Assembly (NCBI GenBank): GCA_016936295.1
Contig: JAFGYD010000192.1
Coordinates: 1-38,242, forward strand
Origin: Spirochaetales bacterium
GTDB lineage: Bacteria; Spirochaetota; Spirochaetia; DSM-2461
Length of the DNA stretch: 38,242 bases
Reading direction: 5' to 3'
Position numbers and translations under genes: made by a program. Of the stretch, positions 18,870 to 27,437 are shown one piece after another. How positions within the stretch are numbered: position 1 is the stretch's first letter; each line of letters starts with the position of its first letter. The notes below the pieces were generated by a model. That model was not told the DNA's origin. It searched no databases and saw only the letters and a list, made by a program, of their open reading frames with translations.

Positions 18870-20690
18870 GTGAATGAAATAAATAGAGATTCTTTAGTTA
18901 TATATAAAAATCAGCCAGCAATTGTTACCGAAGCAGGTAAAAAATTTGAAATAAAACTAAATAATGGTGAAATTAAAAAAGTAAGGGATAAAGATATATT
19001 ACTTATCCATCAGGGACCAGTAAAAAGTTTACAGTTTATAAAAAAAGATATAGATATCCAGGAGATTTGGACCTTATTACAGGGAGAAACAGTAACTCTA
19101 GTAGAATTTGCAGAATTTTTATATGGTGATAGTTCTCCATCATCCCTATATTTTGCATATGATGAATTAGAAAATGGAATCCATTTTAAAGGGACAGTAG
19201 ACTCTATACAGGCGAATAGCCAAGAAGAAGTAGAGGAGTATATCCAAAAAGAGAGAGATCAAAAAGACAAACAGGAAGCTTACAATCAGTCCATAGAAAG
19301 ATTAAAAAATGAGAAATGGAATCCTGATGATGATGACTATATAAGAGATATTGAATCTGTTGCTCTTGAACAAAAAACCAGTAGTAAAATTTTAAAAACC
19401 CTTGGTATAAAAGAAAATAGTCTGGATGCCCAGAAGTTTCTTAATAAAATTGGTTATTGGCCCGAATATTATAACCCTTATCCAGGTAGGTTGGGTATTA
19501 AGCTAACATCACCTCCACAGGAAGAACTTGATATTAATATAAAAAATAGACTGGATTTAACCCATTTAAAATCCTACGCTATAGATGATGAAGGGAGTAA
19601 TGACCCCGATGATGCAATTTCCATGGAAGGGGATTATAAAATTTGGATACATATTACCGATGTTTCCTCGGTTGTTGAAGCGGGATCTGTTAGTGATATA
19701 GAGGCTTCAAACAGAGGTTCAAATCTCTATCTTCCTACTCAAACAGTTCATATGCTACCTGAAAATGTAACCCGCTTACAGGCTTTAGGTGCTGAAAATG
19801 GAAATAATACCATTTCATATTTAATAGAATTTGATGAAAACTACAATATTGTAAATAGAGATATATTTTTAGCACGGGTAAATGTAACTAGACTCAGTTA
19901 CGAAGAAGTTGAAAACAGAAAGAATGAAGAGTCTTTTCAAAGTCTATACACCATTTCAAAACATTTAAAAGCAAGACGGGAAGAACTTGGTGCATTAACA
20001 ATATCTCTACCAGAGGTGAAAATTAGGGTAAACGAAGAGAATGAGATATCTATAAAGCCTATACATGGTGTTGAGAGTCGAAATGTCGTTTCGGAATTTA
20101 TGCTTTTAGCAGGAGAGACAGCAGCACTATTTTGTCACGAAAATAATATAGCTATTCCTTATGCAACACAGCAACCATCTGATTCTAAAGGCACTCCAGA
20201 AACAGATTTATCTTCAATGTATGTATGGAGAAGGAAATTTAAAAAAGGTGAGACTAAATTAAATCCCGAGCCACATGCAGGTCTTGGATTTAACTGCTAC
20301 ACAAGAGCAACAAGTCCACTTCGGAGATATTCAGATCTAATAGTAAACCATCAAATTAGAAATTTTCTTTTAGGAAAAACACTTCTTAACGAGGAGGAGG
20401 TTCTTTTAAAAGTCTCACCAGCCATAGACGCAGGGAAAAAAAGGGGGCAATGCGAAAGATTATCTAATCAACACTGGAAATTAGTTTACTTGTCACAAAA
20501 CAGAGGATTAGTTTTTAATGGTGTCTTTGTAGAAAAAAAGGATAAAGATAAGGGTGTTTTATTAATAGAAGAGTTGGCAATGGAAACAACAGTTACAATG
20601 AAAGAATTCCCTCCATTAAACGAAATAGTAAGGGTTAAAATAAAAAAAATAGATATCCCCGGTGGGGAAGTTCTATTTTCTGTCTGTTAA
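18870..20690 (+). CDS. RNase II/R-family 3'-5' exoribonuclease (RNB domain)
   Basis: A 606-residue processive exoribonuclease. The RNB catalytic aspartates are in DDEGSNDPDDAIS: Asp239, Asp245, Asp247 and Asp248, spaced exactly as Asp201/207/209/210 of E. coli RNase II. A second RNB signature, ATSPLRRYSDLIVNHQ, lies near residue 490, and the last 70 residues resemble an S1-like RNA-binding domain. The first 45 residues form a small beta-domain (NNGEIKKVRDKDILLIHQGP) rather than the usual cold-shock pair, followed by a winged-helix-like segment, as in cyanobacterial/chloroplast-type RNB enzymes. It begins with GTG one base after the response-regulator stop; no in-frame ATG is close. The 3' end overlaps the convergent gene by 18 bp. 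Confidence 0.88.
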   Translation: MNEINRDSLVIYKNQPAIVTEAGKKFEIKLNNGEIKKVRDKDILLIHQGPVKSLQFIKKDIDIQEIWTLLQGETVTLVEFAEFLYGDSSPSSLYFAYDELENGIHFKGTVDSIQANSQEEVEEYIQKERDQKDKQEAYNQSIERLKNEKWNPDDDDYIRDIESVALEQKTSSKILKTLGIKENSLDAQKFLNKIGYWPEYYNPYPGRLGIKLTSPPQEELDINIKNRLDLTHLKSYAIDDEGSNDPDDAISMEGDYKIWIHITDVSSVVEAGSVSDIEASNRGSNLYLPTQTVHMLPENVTRLQALGAENGNNTISYLIEFDENYNIVNRDIFLARVNVTRLSYEEVENRKNEESFQSLYTISKHLKARREELGALTISLPEVKIRVNEENEISIKPIHGVESRNVVSEFMLLAGETAALFCHENNIAIPYATQQPSDSKGTPETDLSSMYVWRRKFKKGETKLNPEPHAGLGFNCYTRATSPLRRYSDLIVNHQIRNFLLGKTLLNEEEVLLKVSPAIDAGKKRGQCERLSNQHWKLVYLSQNRGLVFNGVFVEKKDKDKGVLLIEELAMETTVTMKEFPPLNEIVRVKIKKIDIPGGEVLFSVC

Positions 20691-21155
20691 AGATTTTTTT
20701 ACATGCTCTGGCAGATAGTGGATATGTTTATCAATATCTTTACGAATTTCAGAAGCACTTATTGGGGTCATCTCTCTTTTATGGTCGAATTTTAAGTGGT
20801 CTACATTTAAAAAATTAGCGAGTGTATCCCCATAAGTTTCAGATGAAACTATACAATCAATACAAGGGTATTCTTGCTTAATGAATTTACACCATGCTTC
20901 AGTTCTGTTCTCTTGTGGTAGTTCATTTATTGCATCTCGATTTGTTATATCTATATCTATTTCTCTATTATTTTTATAGTGTTCAATTAACCAGGAATAT
21001 CTTAATTCTGGTTCAATAGGTTCGTTTTTTGAAATTACAAGAAGAATCTTAATTCTTTCACAATATTGTAATCCATATTCTATAAGAGATAGATGACCGC
21101 TATGTAGAGGCATAAATTTACCAATGATTAGACCGTAATTGTACTGTTTTATCAT
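20673..21155 (-). CDS. NMN adenylyltransferase-like protein, NadR N-domain type
   Basis: A 160-residue nucleotidyltransferase of the HIGH superfamily. The N-terminal GKFMPLHSGHLSLIEYGL (His18 and His21 of the HxGH motif) and the C-terminal PISASEIRKDI (the ISxTxxR-like motif) bind ATP. The FDHKRE block just before it resembles the FDPxR region of NadR-type NMN adenylyltransferases, which make NAD from NMN and ATP. The NadR repressor and ribosylnicotinamide kinase domains are absent. The start lies 7 bp downstream of the stop of the HPr-like gene, so the two are in one operon. Another nucleotidyl transfer substrate is possible. Confidence 0.8.
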   Translation of the reverse strand: MIKQYNYGLIIGKFMPLHSGHLSLIEYGLQYCERIKILLVISKNEPIEPELRYSWLIEHYKNNREIDIDITNRDAINELPQENRTEAWCKFIKQEYPCIDCIVSSETYGDTLANFLNVDHLKFDHKREMTPISASEIRKDIDKHIHYLPEHVKKSLTDRK

Positions 21156-21162
21156 AATAGCT

Positions 21163-22710
21163 CTACCGTCTTAAGTAAGAAAGTTCTTTAGGTAATACAA
21201 TATTATTACCAAATTTATCCTCACCGTAGCCATTTTCAGCTAAAATTTTAATATCTTCTAAAACCCTTACATCCCCTTCAAAAAATACCATCTGATCCGA
21301 TTTTATGTCCAATGTACCTGTTGCTAAATGGTGTGTTATTGCCCTTTTTGCATAGGATGATATCTTTTCTCCATGAATAGGAGGTAAATCTTCAAAGGAG
21401 AATGATTTATTATAAAGGGTGATATCTTCATTCTCCATTAAATCCATATAAACATTTCTTAAAGCGGTTTTAAGTTGTAATGAATCAAGGGGTAAGGCAT
21501 TTTTTTTCTTAATAAAATCCATATTATTTACAACTTTATTTATCATAAATCTTTTTTGGGCATTAATAACTTCATTTGCTCTAAATAGTTCTAATGGTAT
21601 TGCTGCATTATATGTTTTATCATCCATAATCATTTTAATTTCAGTTCCATAATGGATAACAATTTTAGCAATTAAAGTAGATGGTCTAACATGAAATCCC
21701 CTGTAGTTTGGAATTCTAACCCTTATTTTGCCTCTTTTTTCATAGTTTAACAATGTTTCTTTGCATAGTCTTTGTGCTTTATCACTAAGTTCCAATGCGT
21801 ATCTTATAAATATATCAATAATGATTGTTACTATATCAATATCCGATGCAGGAGGTATAACACTATTAAAAAGTGTAGGTTTTAAGAAAGTTGCATGTCT
21901 TTCAATGTAGTGCGAACACTTAGTGCTTATATCTAATAAATGGTAAATAACAGATATATAGCATTTCAATCCAGGTAGAGTTTTATCTGAATTTAGTTTA
22001 ATCGATTCAGAGAGGTAAGTATCAAATAGAGATTGAAGACTATGAAATTTATTCTCGAATTGCATTAGTTTCGCTTCATCAAAAACATCTGGAATCATAC
22101 TTAAGTAATCAGATTTTTTTGTTTTAACAATTTTTTTTAGTTGGCTAAAATCTTCTGCAATATTCAGGAAACTTGTTGCCAAAGAAACTGCAGCCTGCTC
22201 CGCGGTTTTTATAGATCTTTTCTTTCTATTCCGCTCCAAATACCCTAAATCAGGGTAATCATTGTAAAATGAACACTCTATTGGACATACATTAAATACT
22301 ATATTTACTTTTTTAAACTGTGTTATTGCATTTAATCCACTATTATAGAGCGCTTTTTTTAATAGATTATATGCCTCGTTTATATCGTATTTAAACTCTG
22401 TTTCATCTGCTAATATCTTTTTTTTAGGAAGTTGTTCGATTAAACGGGTACATTTAAAACAGCAGCCGGAAAATGATTTTACAACAGCTACAGCTTCACG
22501 GACTGGAAACCACTGTTTATTGTGTAGACAACCGTAATAGTCAAGGAAATCCTCTAAATGACCAGCTTCAACTTTAAGTCTAGCTAGAAACAATTGGGAA
22601 AAATTCCCCTCATAACCTTTTTCCATTATATGACTTATTAATACAAAAAATACTCTAGAGTGCTTTTCTACCGCTTCAAGGTATTTCTTATAATCAACTT
22701 CCAAATCCAT
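21163..22710 (-). CDS. 515-residue protein with internal HPr-like domain, function unknown
   Basis: I do not recognise the full-length family. Residues about 328-395 look like an HPr phosphocarrier domain: RVRIPNYRGFHVRPSTLIAKI places His340 and Arg342 where HPr has its phospho-His15 and Arg17, followed by a strand-helix pattern. The equivalent of the regulatory Ser46 is not obvious (IPLELF). The N-terminal 320 residues are mostly helical and carry clustered cysteines (Cys61, GCCFKC at 82-87, CPIEC at 142-146), which could bind metal. The C-terminal 100 residues match nothing I know. No Shine-Dalgarno; TATATT ends 5 bases before the ATG. First gene of an operon with the NMN adenylyltransferase-like gene. 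A regulatory or phosphorelay role is inference. Confidence 0.7.
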   Translation of the reverse strand: MDLEVDYKKYLEAVEKHSRVFFVLISHIMEKGYEGNFSQLFLARLKVEAGHLEDFLDYYGCLHNKQWFPVREAVAVVKSFSGCCFKCTRLIEQLPKKKILADETEFKYDINEAYNLLKKALYNSGLNAITQFKKVNIVFNVCPIECSFYNDYPDLGYLERNRKKRSIKTAEQAAVSLATSFLNIAEDFSQLKKIVKTKKSDYLSMIPDVFDEAKLMQFENKFHSLQSLFDTYLSESIKLNSDKTLPGLKCYISVIYHLLDISTKCSHYIERHATFLKPTLFNSVIPPASDIDIVTIIIDIFIRYALELSDKAQRLCKETLLNYEKRGKIRVRIPNYRGFHVRPSTLIAKIVIHYGTEIKMIMDDKTYNAAIPLELFRANEVINAQKRFMINKVVNNMDFIKKKNALPLDSLQLKTALRNVYMDLMENEDITLYNKSFSFEDLPPIHGEKISSYAKRAITHHLATGTLDIKSDQMVFFEGDVRVLEDIKILAENGYGEDKFGNNIVLPKELSYLRR

Positions 22711-22715
22711 GATTT

Positions 22716-22744
22716 AATATAAACCTATGAAAAATTATGTTCAA
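22716..22744 (-). promoter_or_regulatory. Candidate leaderless promoter for the HPr-like operon
   Basis: On the minus strand TTGAAC (complement of 22739-22744), 17 bases, TATATT (complement of 22716-22721), then 5 bases to the ATG. The -10 matches 5 of 6 and the -35 matches 4 of 6. The predicted start falls on or next to the A of the ATG. Confidence 0.5.
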
Positions 22745-22753
22745 CCATTTTAC

Positions 22754-22782
22754 TTTCCAAATAACAATTTTCTTATTATAGT
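22754..22782 (+). promoter_or_regulatory. Candidate promoter for argH
   Basis: TTTCCA (22754-22759, 4 of 6), 17 bases, TATAGT (22777-22782, 5 of 6), giving a leader of about 15 bases with AGAGG before the ATG. Confidence 0.45.
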
Positions 22783-22804
22783 ATCTAGGTGAAAAGAGGT
22801 AATT

Positions 22805-24109
22805 ATGAGTAAGATATGGGCTAAAGATTATGAACTGGATTCATTAATCGAAGAGTTTACAGTTGGAAACGATTACGAGTTGGATCTGGATCTAGTAGAA
22901 TTTGATTGTATTGCAAGTATGGCACACGCTAAAATGCTCTCAACAATAGGAATCCTTTCAGAAAGTGAATATGACAAACTGGAAACAGAGCTTCAAAAGA
23001 TTATAATAGATGTAAAAGATGGGAATTTTATAATAAATAGAAGCGATGAAGATGGACATACTGCAATTGAGAGTCGTTTAACCCAAAAACTTGGTGATAT
23101 TGGTAAAAAAATACATACCGGAAGAAGTAGGAACGATCAAGTAATAACAGCTACCAGACTATATTCCAAGTCACAAATAAAAAAGACTATTAGTAGTGGA
23201 TTAAAATTAGTTGATTCTTTAATAGAGATGGCTCAAAAGAATAAAGATGTTCCAATGGTTGGAAGAACTCATATGCAGAGTGCTATGCCTTCATCTGTAG
23301 GTTTATGGGCAGGCGCATTTGCCGAAGAGATTTTAGATGATGTTAAAAATCTTAAAAATATTTATCAGTTAATCGATCAAAATCCACTTGGTTCAGCAGC
23401 TAGTTATGGTGTGCCATTGCCATTAAATAGAGAATTAACAGGGGAAATTTTAGGTTTTAAAAAAGTTCAAAACAATGTTTTATATGTTAATAATTCCCGT
23501 GGTAAGTTTGAGTCCATAATACTGGATGCTATGGATCAGGTTACCTTAACTTTAAGTAAAATGGCTCAGGACTTAATTCTGTTTTCCCTCCCCGAGTTTG
23601 ATTATTTCTCACTGCCAAAAGAGCTTTGTAGTGGATCTAGTATAATGCCTCAAAAGAAAAATCCCGATGGATTCGAGCTAATTAGAAGTAAATCAGCAAT
23701 AGTAACTAGTTGTGCGTTTCAGATAAAAAGTATAATTCGATCACTTCCTACAGGATATAATAGGGATTTTCAAGATACAAAAGAGCCATTTATGCGTGGG
23801 TGTAAAACAACCCTTCTTTCAATACGAATTATGGAGTTATCTATACAGAAACTAGAAGTAAATGTAGATAAATGTATTAAAGGTTTTACTCCAGAAAATT
23901 TTGCAACAGATGTTGCTCTTGAAATGGTTGCAAAAGGAGCATCTTTTAGGGATGCTTATGTAGAAGTTGGATTAAATATAGATAAACTTGCAAATAGAGA
24001 TCCTGTCGAAGCTATTAAGCTTAGAACACATACTGGGACATCTGGTAATTTAGGTCTGGATTTAATTCAGCAAGGTGTAAATCTGCTTAGAAAAGAGCTT
24101 ATTTTATAG
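22805..24109 (+). CDS. argH: Argininosuccinate lyase
   Basis: A 434-residue member of the fumarase/aspartase superfamily that splits argininosuccinate to arginine and fumarate, the last step of arginine synthesis. The family signature GSSIMPQKKNPDGFEL (about 276-291) carries the catalytic Ser, and the GRSRNDQV and GRTHMQSAMP blocks contribute the other active-site residues (His near 158). The start follows AGAGG. No argG or other arginine gene is adjacent, so it stands alone between a divergent gene and a convergent one. The hairpin that follows it is shared with the minus-strand transporter gene. Confidence 0.95.
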   Translation: MSKIWAKDYELDSLIEEFTVGNDYELDLDLVEFDCIASMAHAKMLSTIGILSESEYDKLETELQKIIIDVKDGNFIINRSDEDGHTAIESRLTQKLGDIGKKIHTGRSRNDQVITATRLYSKSQIKKTISSGLKLVDSLIEMAQKNKDVPMVGRTHMQSAMPSSVGLWAGAFAEEILDDVKNLKNIYQLIDQNPLGSAASYGVPLPLNRELTGEILGFKKVQNNVLYVNNSRGKFESIILDAMDQVTLTLSKMAQDLILFSLPEFDYFSLPKELCSGSSIMPQKKNPDGFELIRSKSAIVTSCAFQIKSIIRSLPTGYNRDFQDTKEPFMRGCKTTLLSIRIMELSIQKLEVNVDKCIKGFTPENFATDVALEMVAKGASFRDAYVEVGLNIDKLANRDPVEAIKLRTHTGTSGNLGLDLIQQGVNLLRKELIL

Positions 24110-24136
24110 AAAAAAAGAGGAGCTATTAGCTCCTCT
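24110..24136. terminator. Bidirectional intrinsic terminator between argH and the Na/Pi transporter gene
   Basis: A 9-bp perfect stem (AGAGGAGCT / AGCTCCTCT, 24116-24124 and 24128-24136) with a 3-base loop. On the minus strand it is followed by a run of Ts (As at 24110-24116 on the plus strand), a canonical terminator for the transporter gene; in the plus direction the tail CTTAATTAT is weaker. Confidence 0.85.
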
Positions 24137-24141
24137 CTTAA

Positions 24142-25830
24142 TTATCTCATTACTTCCAATTCCTGCATTATATTCATGCAAAAATCACCAATATGCTCTA
24201 TTTGTCTAACCATATCAATATATAATAGTTCAGCTTTTACATCGCTACCTTCCTGAATTTGTCTTCTTGCACTCTTTTTAAGTGTAGTTCTAAACTCATT
24301 AATCTTGGCTTCAATTGAAGTTGCATCAGCAATTTTATATTTTTTGGTCTTTGTTGATAAATTATATACAACATTTTCAAGGAATTCTGAAACAAGCTCT
24401 TCGTAAGGTCTTAACTCTTCTAAAGCTGTTTCATGGAAAATTAATCCTTTTTCTCCCTGTTTTTGTGCAATTATCATTAGTTTGTAACAACTGTCCCCAA
24501 TACTTTCAAGCTCATTTACTATTCTCATTAAAGAAGCTGCATCGGTTAAACCATCATCATTTAAGTTTTCTTTAGTACAGTTAAGTAGGAAGTCCGAAAG
24601 TTCATCCTGCATCTGGTCTGTATAATCCTCTTCATACTTCATCTGTTGAAGTTCTGATTCCAGGTCTACTTTTTCACCTGAAATAGAGTTTCTAAATCTA
24701 GCAAACATTTTCTTAACTATCTCGGACATAACCTTAACTTCTTCTTTAGCTTTTAAAAGGTAAAGCTCAGGTATATCCTGTAATCCTGTACTCATGTATT
24801 CAAGTTTATACTGTTTTATACCCTCGTCATCTGCTTTAGATTTAATTATTGCAGTAACTAAATTTGAGAACTGAGGAACAAACCAAATAAAAATTAATGT
24901 TGCCGAAACATTAAATATTGTATGAAACATAGCTAAAGTAAATCTTGGATCATCTCCAGGTACTACAAAATATATAACCCTTAAAAATGGATAAAAGAAA
25001 ATTAATGCAAGGATGGTTCCAAATACATTAAATAAAACATGAACCATAGCAGCTCTTTTTGCATTTGTATTTCCTGCAATAGATGCTAAAAAGGCATCAA
25101 TTGTTGTTCCAATATTACTTCCTAGTGCCATAGCTGCTGCTATTTCCAGTGGTAAGCCTATACCTGCTCCATCAGTTCCAACAAGTATAAGGATAACACC
25201 CATAGTTGCACTTGATGAGTGGATAATAATAGTGGCAATCGCACCTACTGCTACAAATAAAATAACAGAAAGGTAACCTAATTCTGTTAATTTATGTAAG
25301 CTTAACATAAAAGCTGCAGCTTCCTCTTTTCCAGGAAGAAGATCTTTTAAAAGATGTAAACCTAAAAATAGGAGTCCAAATCCTATAAAGAATTCACCCC
25401 AGCTTTTCCGGGTATCATTTTTACTAAATAGAAGTAGAGGCATTCCTATACCAATACATGGAATAGCAATAGCAGACATACTAACTTTTCCAATAACAGC
25501 AATTATCCAGCTTGTTACGGTTGTACCAATATTTGCACCCATTATTACACCAATTGATTGTGAAAGGGTTAAAAGGCTTGCATTTACAAAACTTACAATC
25601 ATAACAGTTGTTGCTGAGGATGATTGTATTATCGCAGTAATAAATATACCAGTTAAAACAGCGGTAAATCTATTTGATGTCATCATGTTTAAAATGCTCT
25701 GCATTCTATCACCTGCTGCTTTCTGTATTCCGTCACTCATTATCTTCATTCCATAAAGGAAAATTCCGAGGCATCCTGCAATTTCTAGTATTAGTACTAT
25801 TAACGACAGAAATTTAGTTATTAAAAGCAT
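24142..25830 (-). CDS. Na+/phosphate cotransporter-family protein with C-terminal PhoU-like domain
   Basis: A 562-residue membrane protein. The N-terminal about 320 residues hold roughly eight or nine membrane segments with the duplicated QSSSATT (about 69-75) and HSSSATMG motifs of the Na/Pi cotransporter (NptA/YjbB) family, plus GANIGTT and GSNIGTT repeats. The cytoplasmic C-terminal part (about 345-562) is helical and PhoU-like, which in this family is thought to gate or regulate transport. It could import or export phosphate. Start at 25830 follows AAGGAG. It is divergent from prs and ends at a strong terminator. Confidence 0.9.
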   Translation of the reverse strand: MLLITKFLSLIVLILEIAGCLGIFLYGMKIMSDGIQKAAGDRMQSILNMMTSNRFTAVLTGIFITAIIQSSSATTVMIVSFVNASLLTLSQSIGVIMGANIGTTVTSWIIAVIGKVSMSAIAIPCIGIGMPLLLFSKNDTRKSWGEFFIGFGLLFLGLHLLKDLLPGKEEAAAFMLSLHKLTELGYLSVILFVAVGAIATIIIHSSSATMGVILILVGTDGAGIGLPLEIAAAMALGSNIGTTIDAFLASIAGNTNAKRAAMVHVLFNVFGTILALIFFYPFLRVIYFVVPGDDPRFTLAMFHTIFNVSATLIFIWFVPQFSNLVTAIIKSKADDEGIKQYKLEYMSTGLQDIPELYLLKAKEEVKVMSEIVKKMFARFRNSISGEKVDLESELQQMKYEEDYTDQMQDELSDFLLNCTKENLNDDGLTDAASLMRIVNELESIGDSCYKLMIIAQKQGEKGLIFHETALEELRPYEELVSEFLENVVYNLSTKTKKYKIADATSIEAKINEFRTTLKKSARRQIQEGSDVKAELLYIDMVRQIEHIGDFCMNIMQELEVMR

Positions 25831-26037
25831 CTATATAAACTCCTTGTGTTAGATGATAATTCACTTTTTGTAAAATTTATATTAAAAAAAAGCAATCTTT
25901 ACAAATATATTTAACACAAATCTAACAAAAGGTCAGTTGTTCAATAATTGTTTTTATTTATATACATGGTTTCTTGACCCCTAAATACCTACTATGATAA
26001 TCTTTAATAACTTTGATTTTTATTAAAAGGGGCCTTA
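25831..26037. promoter_or_regulatory. Divergent promoter region between the Na/Pi transporter gene and prs
   Basis: This is the longest spacer in the window. Plus strand: TTGACC (25974-25979), 16 bases, GATAAT (25996-26001), a good promoter for prs. Minus strand: TTGTAA, 16 bases, TATAAA (complement of about 25881-25886), then AAGGAG before the transporter ATG. The rest is A/T-rich and shows no clear repeat or Pho-box-like direct repeat. Confidence 0.5.
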
Positions 26038-27288
26038 ATGAGTTTCTCACAACCTACTAAGCTGGGCATTGTTGCTTGTCCAGGTGGTGAACAGTTTGCA
26101 GATGAAATAATTACAAACTTAAAGTCTATTTATTATAGACGTTTTGAAAAAAAGACTAGAAATATTTCTAAAGTCTATGGTGTAACCGAGGAAGAGGCTG
26201 TAAAGCATTTGAATTATGATAACGATCTTAGTTCAACACAAGTTAAAATTTATGGAAATCCAGACAAGTACAGGGTTCCATCCTTTAAAGTACCGGGTAC
26301 TTTTACGAGGTTTGCAAACGGGGAGCTGAAAGCAGAAATTAAACACTCTGTAAAAGGGATGGATATTTACATTGTTCAGGATGTAGAAAATGCCGAGCCA
26401 ATTCAATTCAGTACAGGAGAGCCTGTTCAGTGCTCAATCAATGACCATATATTTAATCTTTTAGTTACCATCGATGCTGTTAAGCAGTCTGGAGCAAGAA
26501 GTATTACTGTTGTTGCACCTGTTTATCCATATTCCAGACAGCATAAAAAGAAGGGTAGAGAAGGGTTAACTGCATCATCCTTAGGTCGGATTTTAGAGGG
26601 TGCTGGTGTATGCAGGATTATTACTTTGGATATTCATTCTAAGGAGATTGAGCATACTTTTAAAGAGCTTAGTCTTGTTAATTTACATGCTTCATACCAA
26701 GTTTTAAGAAAACTCAGTAATATAATGGATCTTCATAACGAGGATATGGTTGTTGTTTCTCCAGATACTGGAGCCATAGATAGAAATAAATACTTTGCAA
26801 GCTCACTACAAAAACCGTTGGCCCTATTATATAAAGAGCGAGATTATTCTAAAGTAACCGAGAGTGCCAGTGAGTCAAATATAACAAGTGCAAGACTTCT
26901 TGGTGATGTAAACGGTAAAAATGTATTTATGGCCGACGATATGTTGGGTACTGGTGGTACCATGATTAAAGCTATGGGGTTACTAAAAGATAACGGTGCT
27001 AAAAAAATAGTTTGCGCTGTATCACTTCCATTGTTTACCGGGAAGGCAATCGAATATTTTGACCAAGCGTATGCTGAAGGTAAATTTTATAGAATTATTG
27101 GTACGAATGCAGTAACAAAAAGTATTGAACTTCTTGAAAGAGAATGGTATGTTTGTGCTAACGTTTCGAATCTATTTGCTAGAAGTATTTCTAGGCTGCA
27201 TCATAATAGGTCAATGAGTCCTATTCTTGACAACAGCAAAATGATTCAAAGAATGTTAAGTCAAAGTAAGAAAAAAGAAAATAATTAG
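26038..27288 (+). CDS. prs: Ribose-phosphate pyrophosphokinase (PRPP synthase), long form
   Basis: Makes PRPP from ribose-5-phosphate and ATP for nucleotide, His, Trp and NAD synthesis. Core motifs are present: FANGELKAEI, PYSRQHKKKGREGLTASSLG (the counterpart of the ATP-binding RQDRK region), TLDIHSKEIE (metal-binding loop), VVSPDTGAIDR, and the PRPP loop ADDMLGTGGTM. At 416 residues it is about 100 longer than the usual 315; the extra length lies mostly in an N-terminal segment of about 50 residues before VPGTFTRF and in the C-terminal tail (residues after about 370). The start has AAGGGG upstream. Confidence 0.92.
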   Translation: MSFSQPTKLGIVACPGGEQFADEIITNLKSIYYRRFEKKTRNISKVYGVTEEEAVKHLNYDNDLSSTQVKIYGNPDKYRVPSFKVPGTFTRFANGELKAEIKHSVKGMDIYIVQDVENAEPIQFSTGEPVQCSINDHIFNLLVTIDAVKQSGARSITVVAPVYPYSRQHKKKGREGLTASSLGRILEGAGVCRIITLDIHSKEIEHTFKELSLVNLHASYQVLRKLSNIMDLHNEDMVVVSPDTGAIDRNKYFASSLQKPLALLYKERDYSKVTESASESNITSARLLGDVNGKNVFMADDMLGTGGTMIKAMGLLKDNGAKKIVCAVSLPLFTGKAIEYFDQAYAEGKFYRIIGTNAVTKSIELLEREWYVCANVSNLFARSISRLHHNRSMSPILDNSKMIQRMLSQSKKKENN

Positions 27289-27297
27289 TTTGATCTA

Positions 27298-27326
27298 TTG
27301 ACAATAGTTGTTAGGGTTGGTATATT
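27298..27326 (+). promoter_or_regulatory. Promoter for tRNA-Thr
   Basis: A perfect TTGACA (27298-27303), 17 bases, and TATATT (27321-27326), ending 12 bases before the mature tRNA 5' end. This is the best-matching promoter in the window, fitting a highly expressed stable RNA. Confidence 0.8.
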
Positions 27327-27338
27327 TCTCGAGCGTTA

Positions 27339-27411
27339 GCCCTTGTAGCTCAGTTGGTAGAGTACGTCCATGGTAAGGATGGGGTCACCGGTTCAAGTCC
27401 GGTCAAGGGCT
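27339..27411 (+). tRNA. tRNA-Thr (anticodon GGT)
   Basis: Cloverleaf with acceptor GCCCTTG/CAAGGGC, D stem GCTC/GAGT, anticodon stem CGTCC/GGATG with loop ATGGTAA (anticodon GGT), and T arm ACCGG-TTCAAGT-CCGGT. The discriminator base is T and no CCA is encoded. Confidence 0.96.
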
Positions 27412-27437
27412 CTTGGGCGATGTAGGCTTTGATAACG

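Noticed and set aside
24315-24575. Plus-strand frame inside the Na/Pi transporter gene
   Set aside because: Antisense to the PhoU-like domain and without recognisable features.
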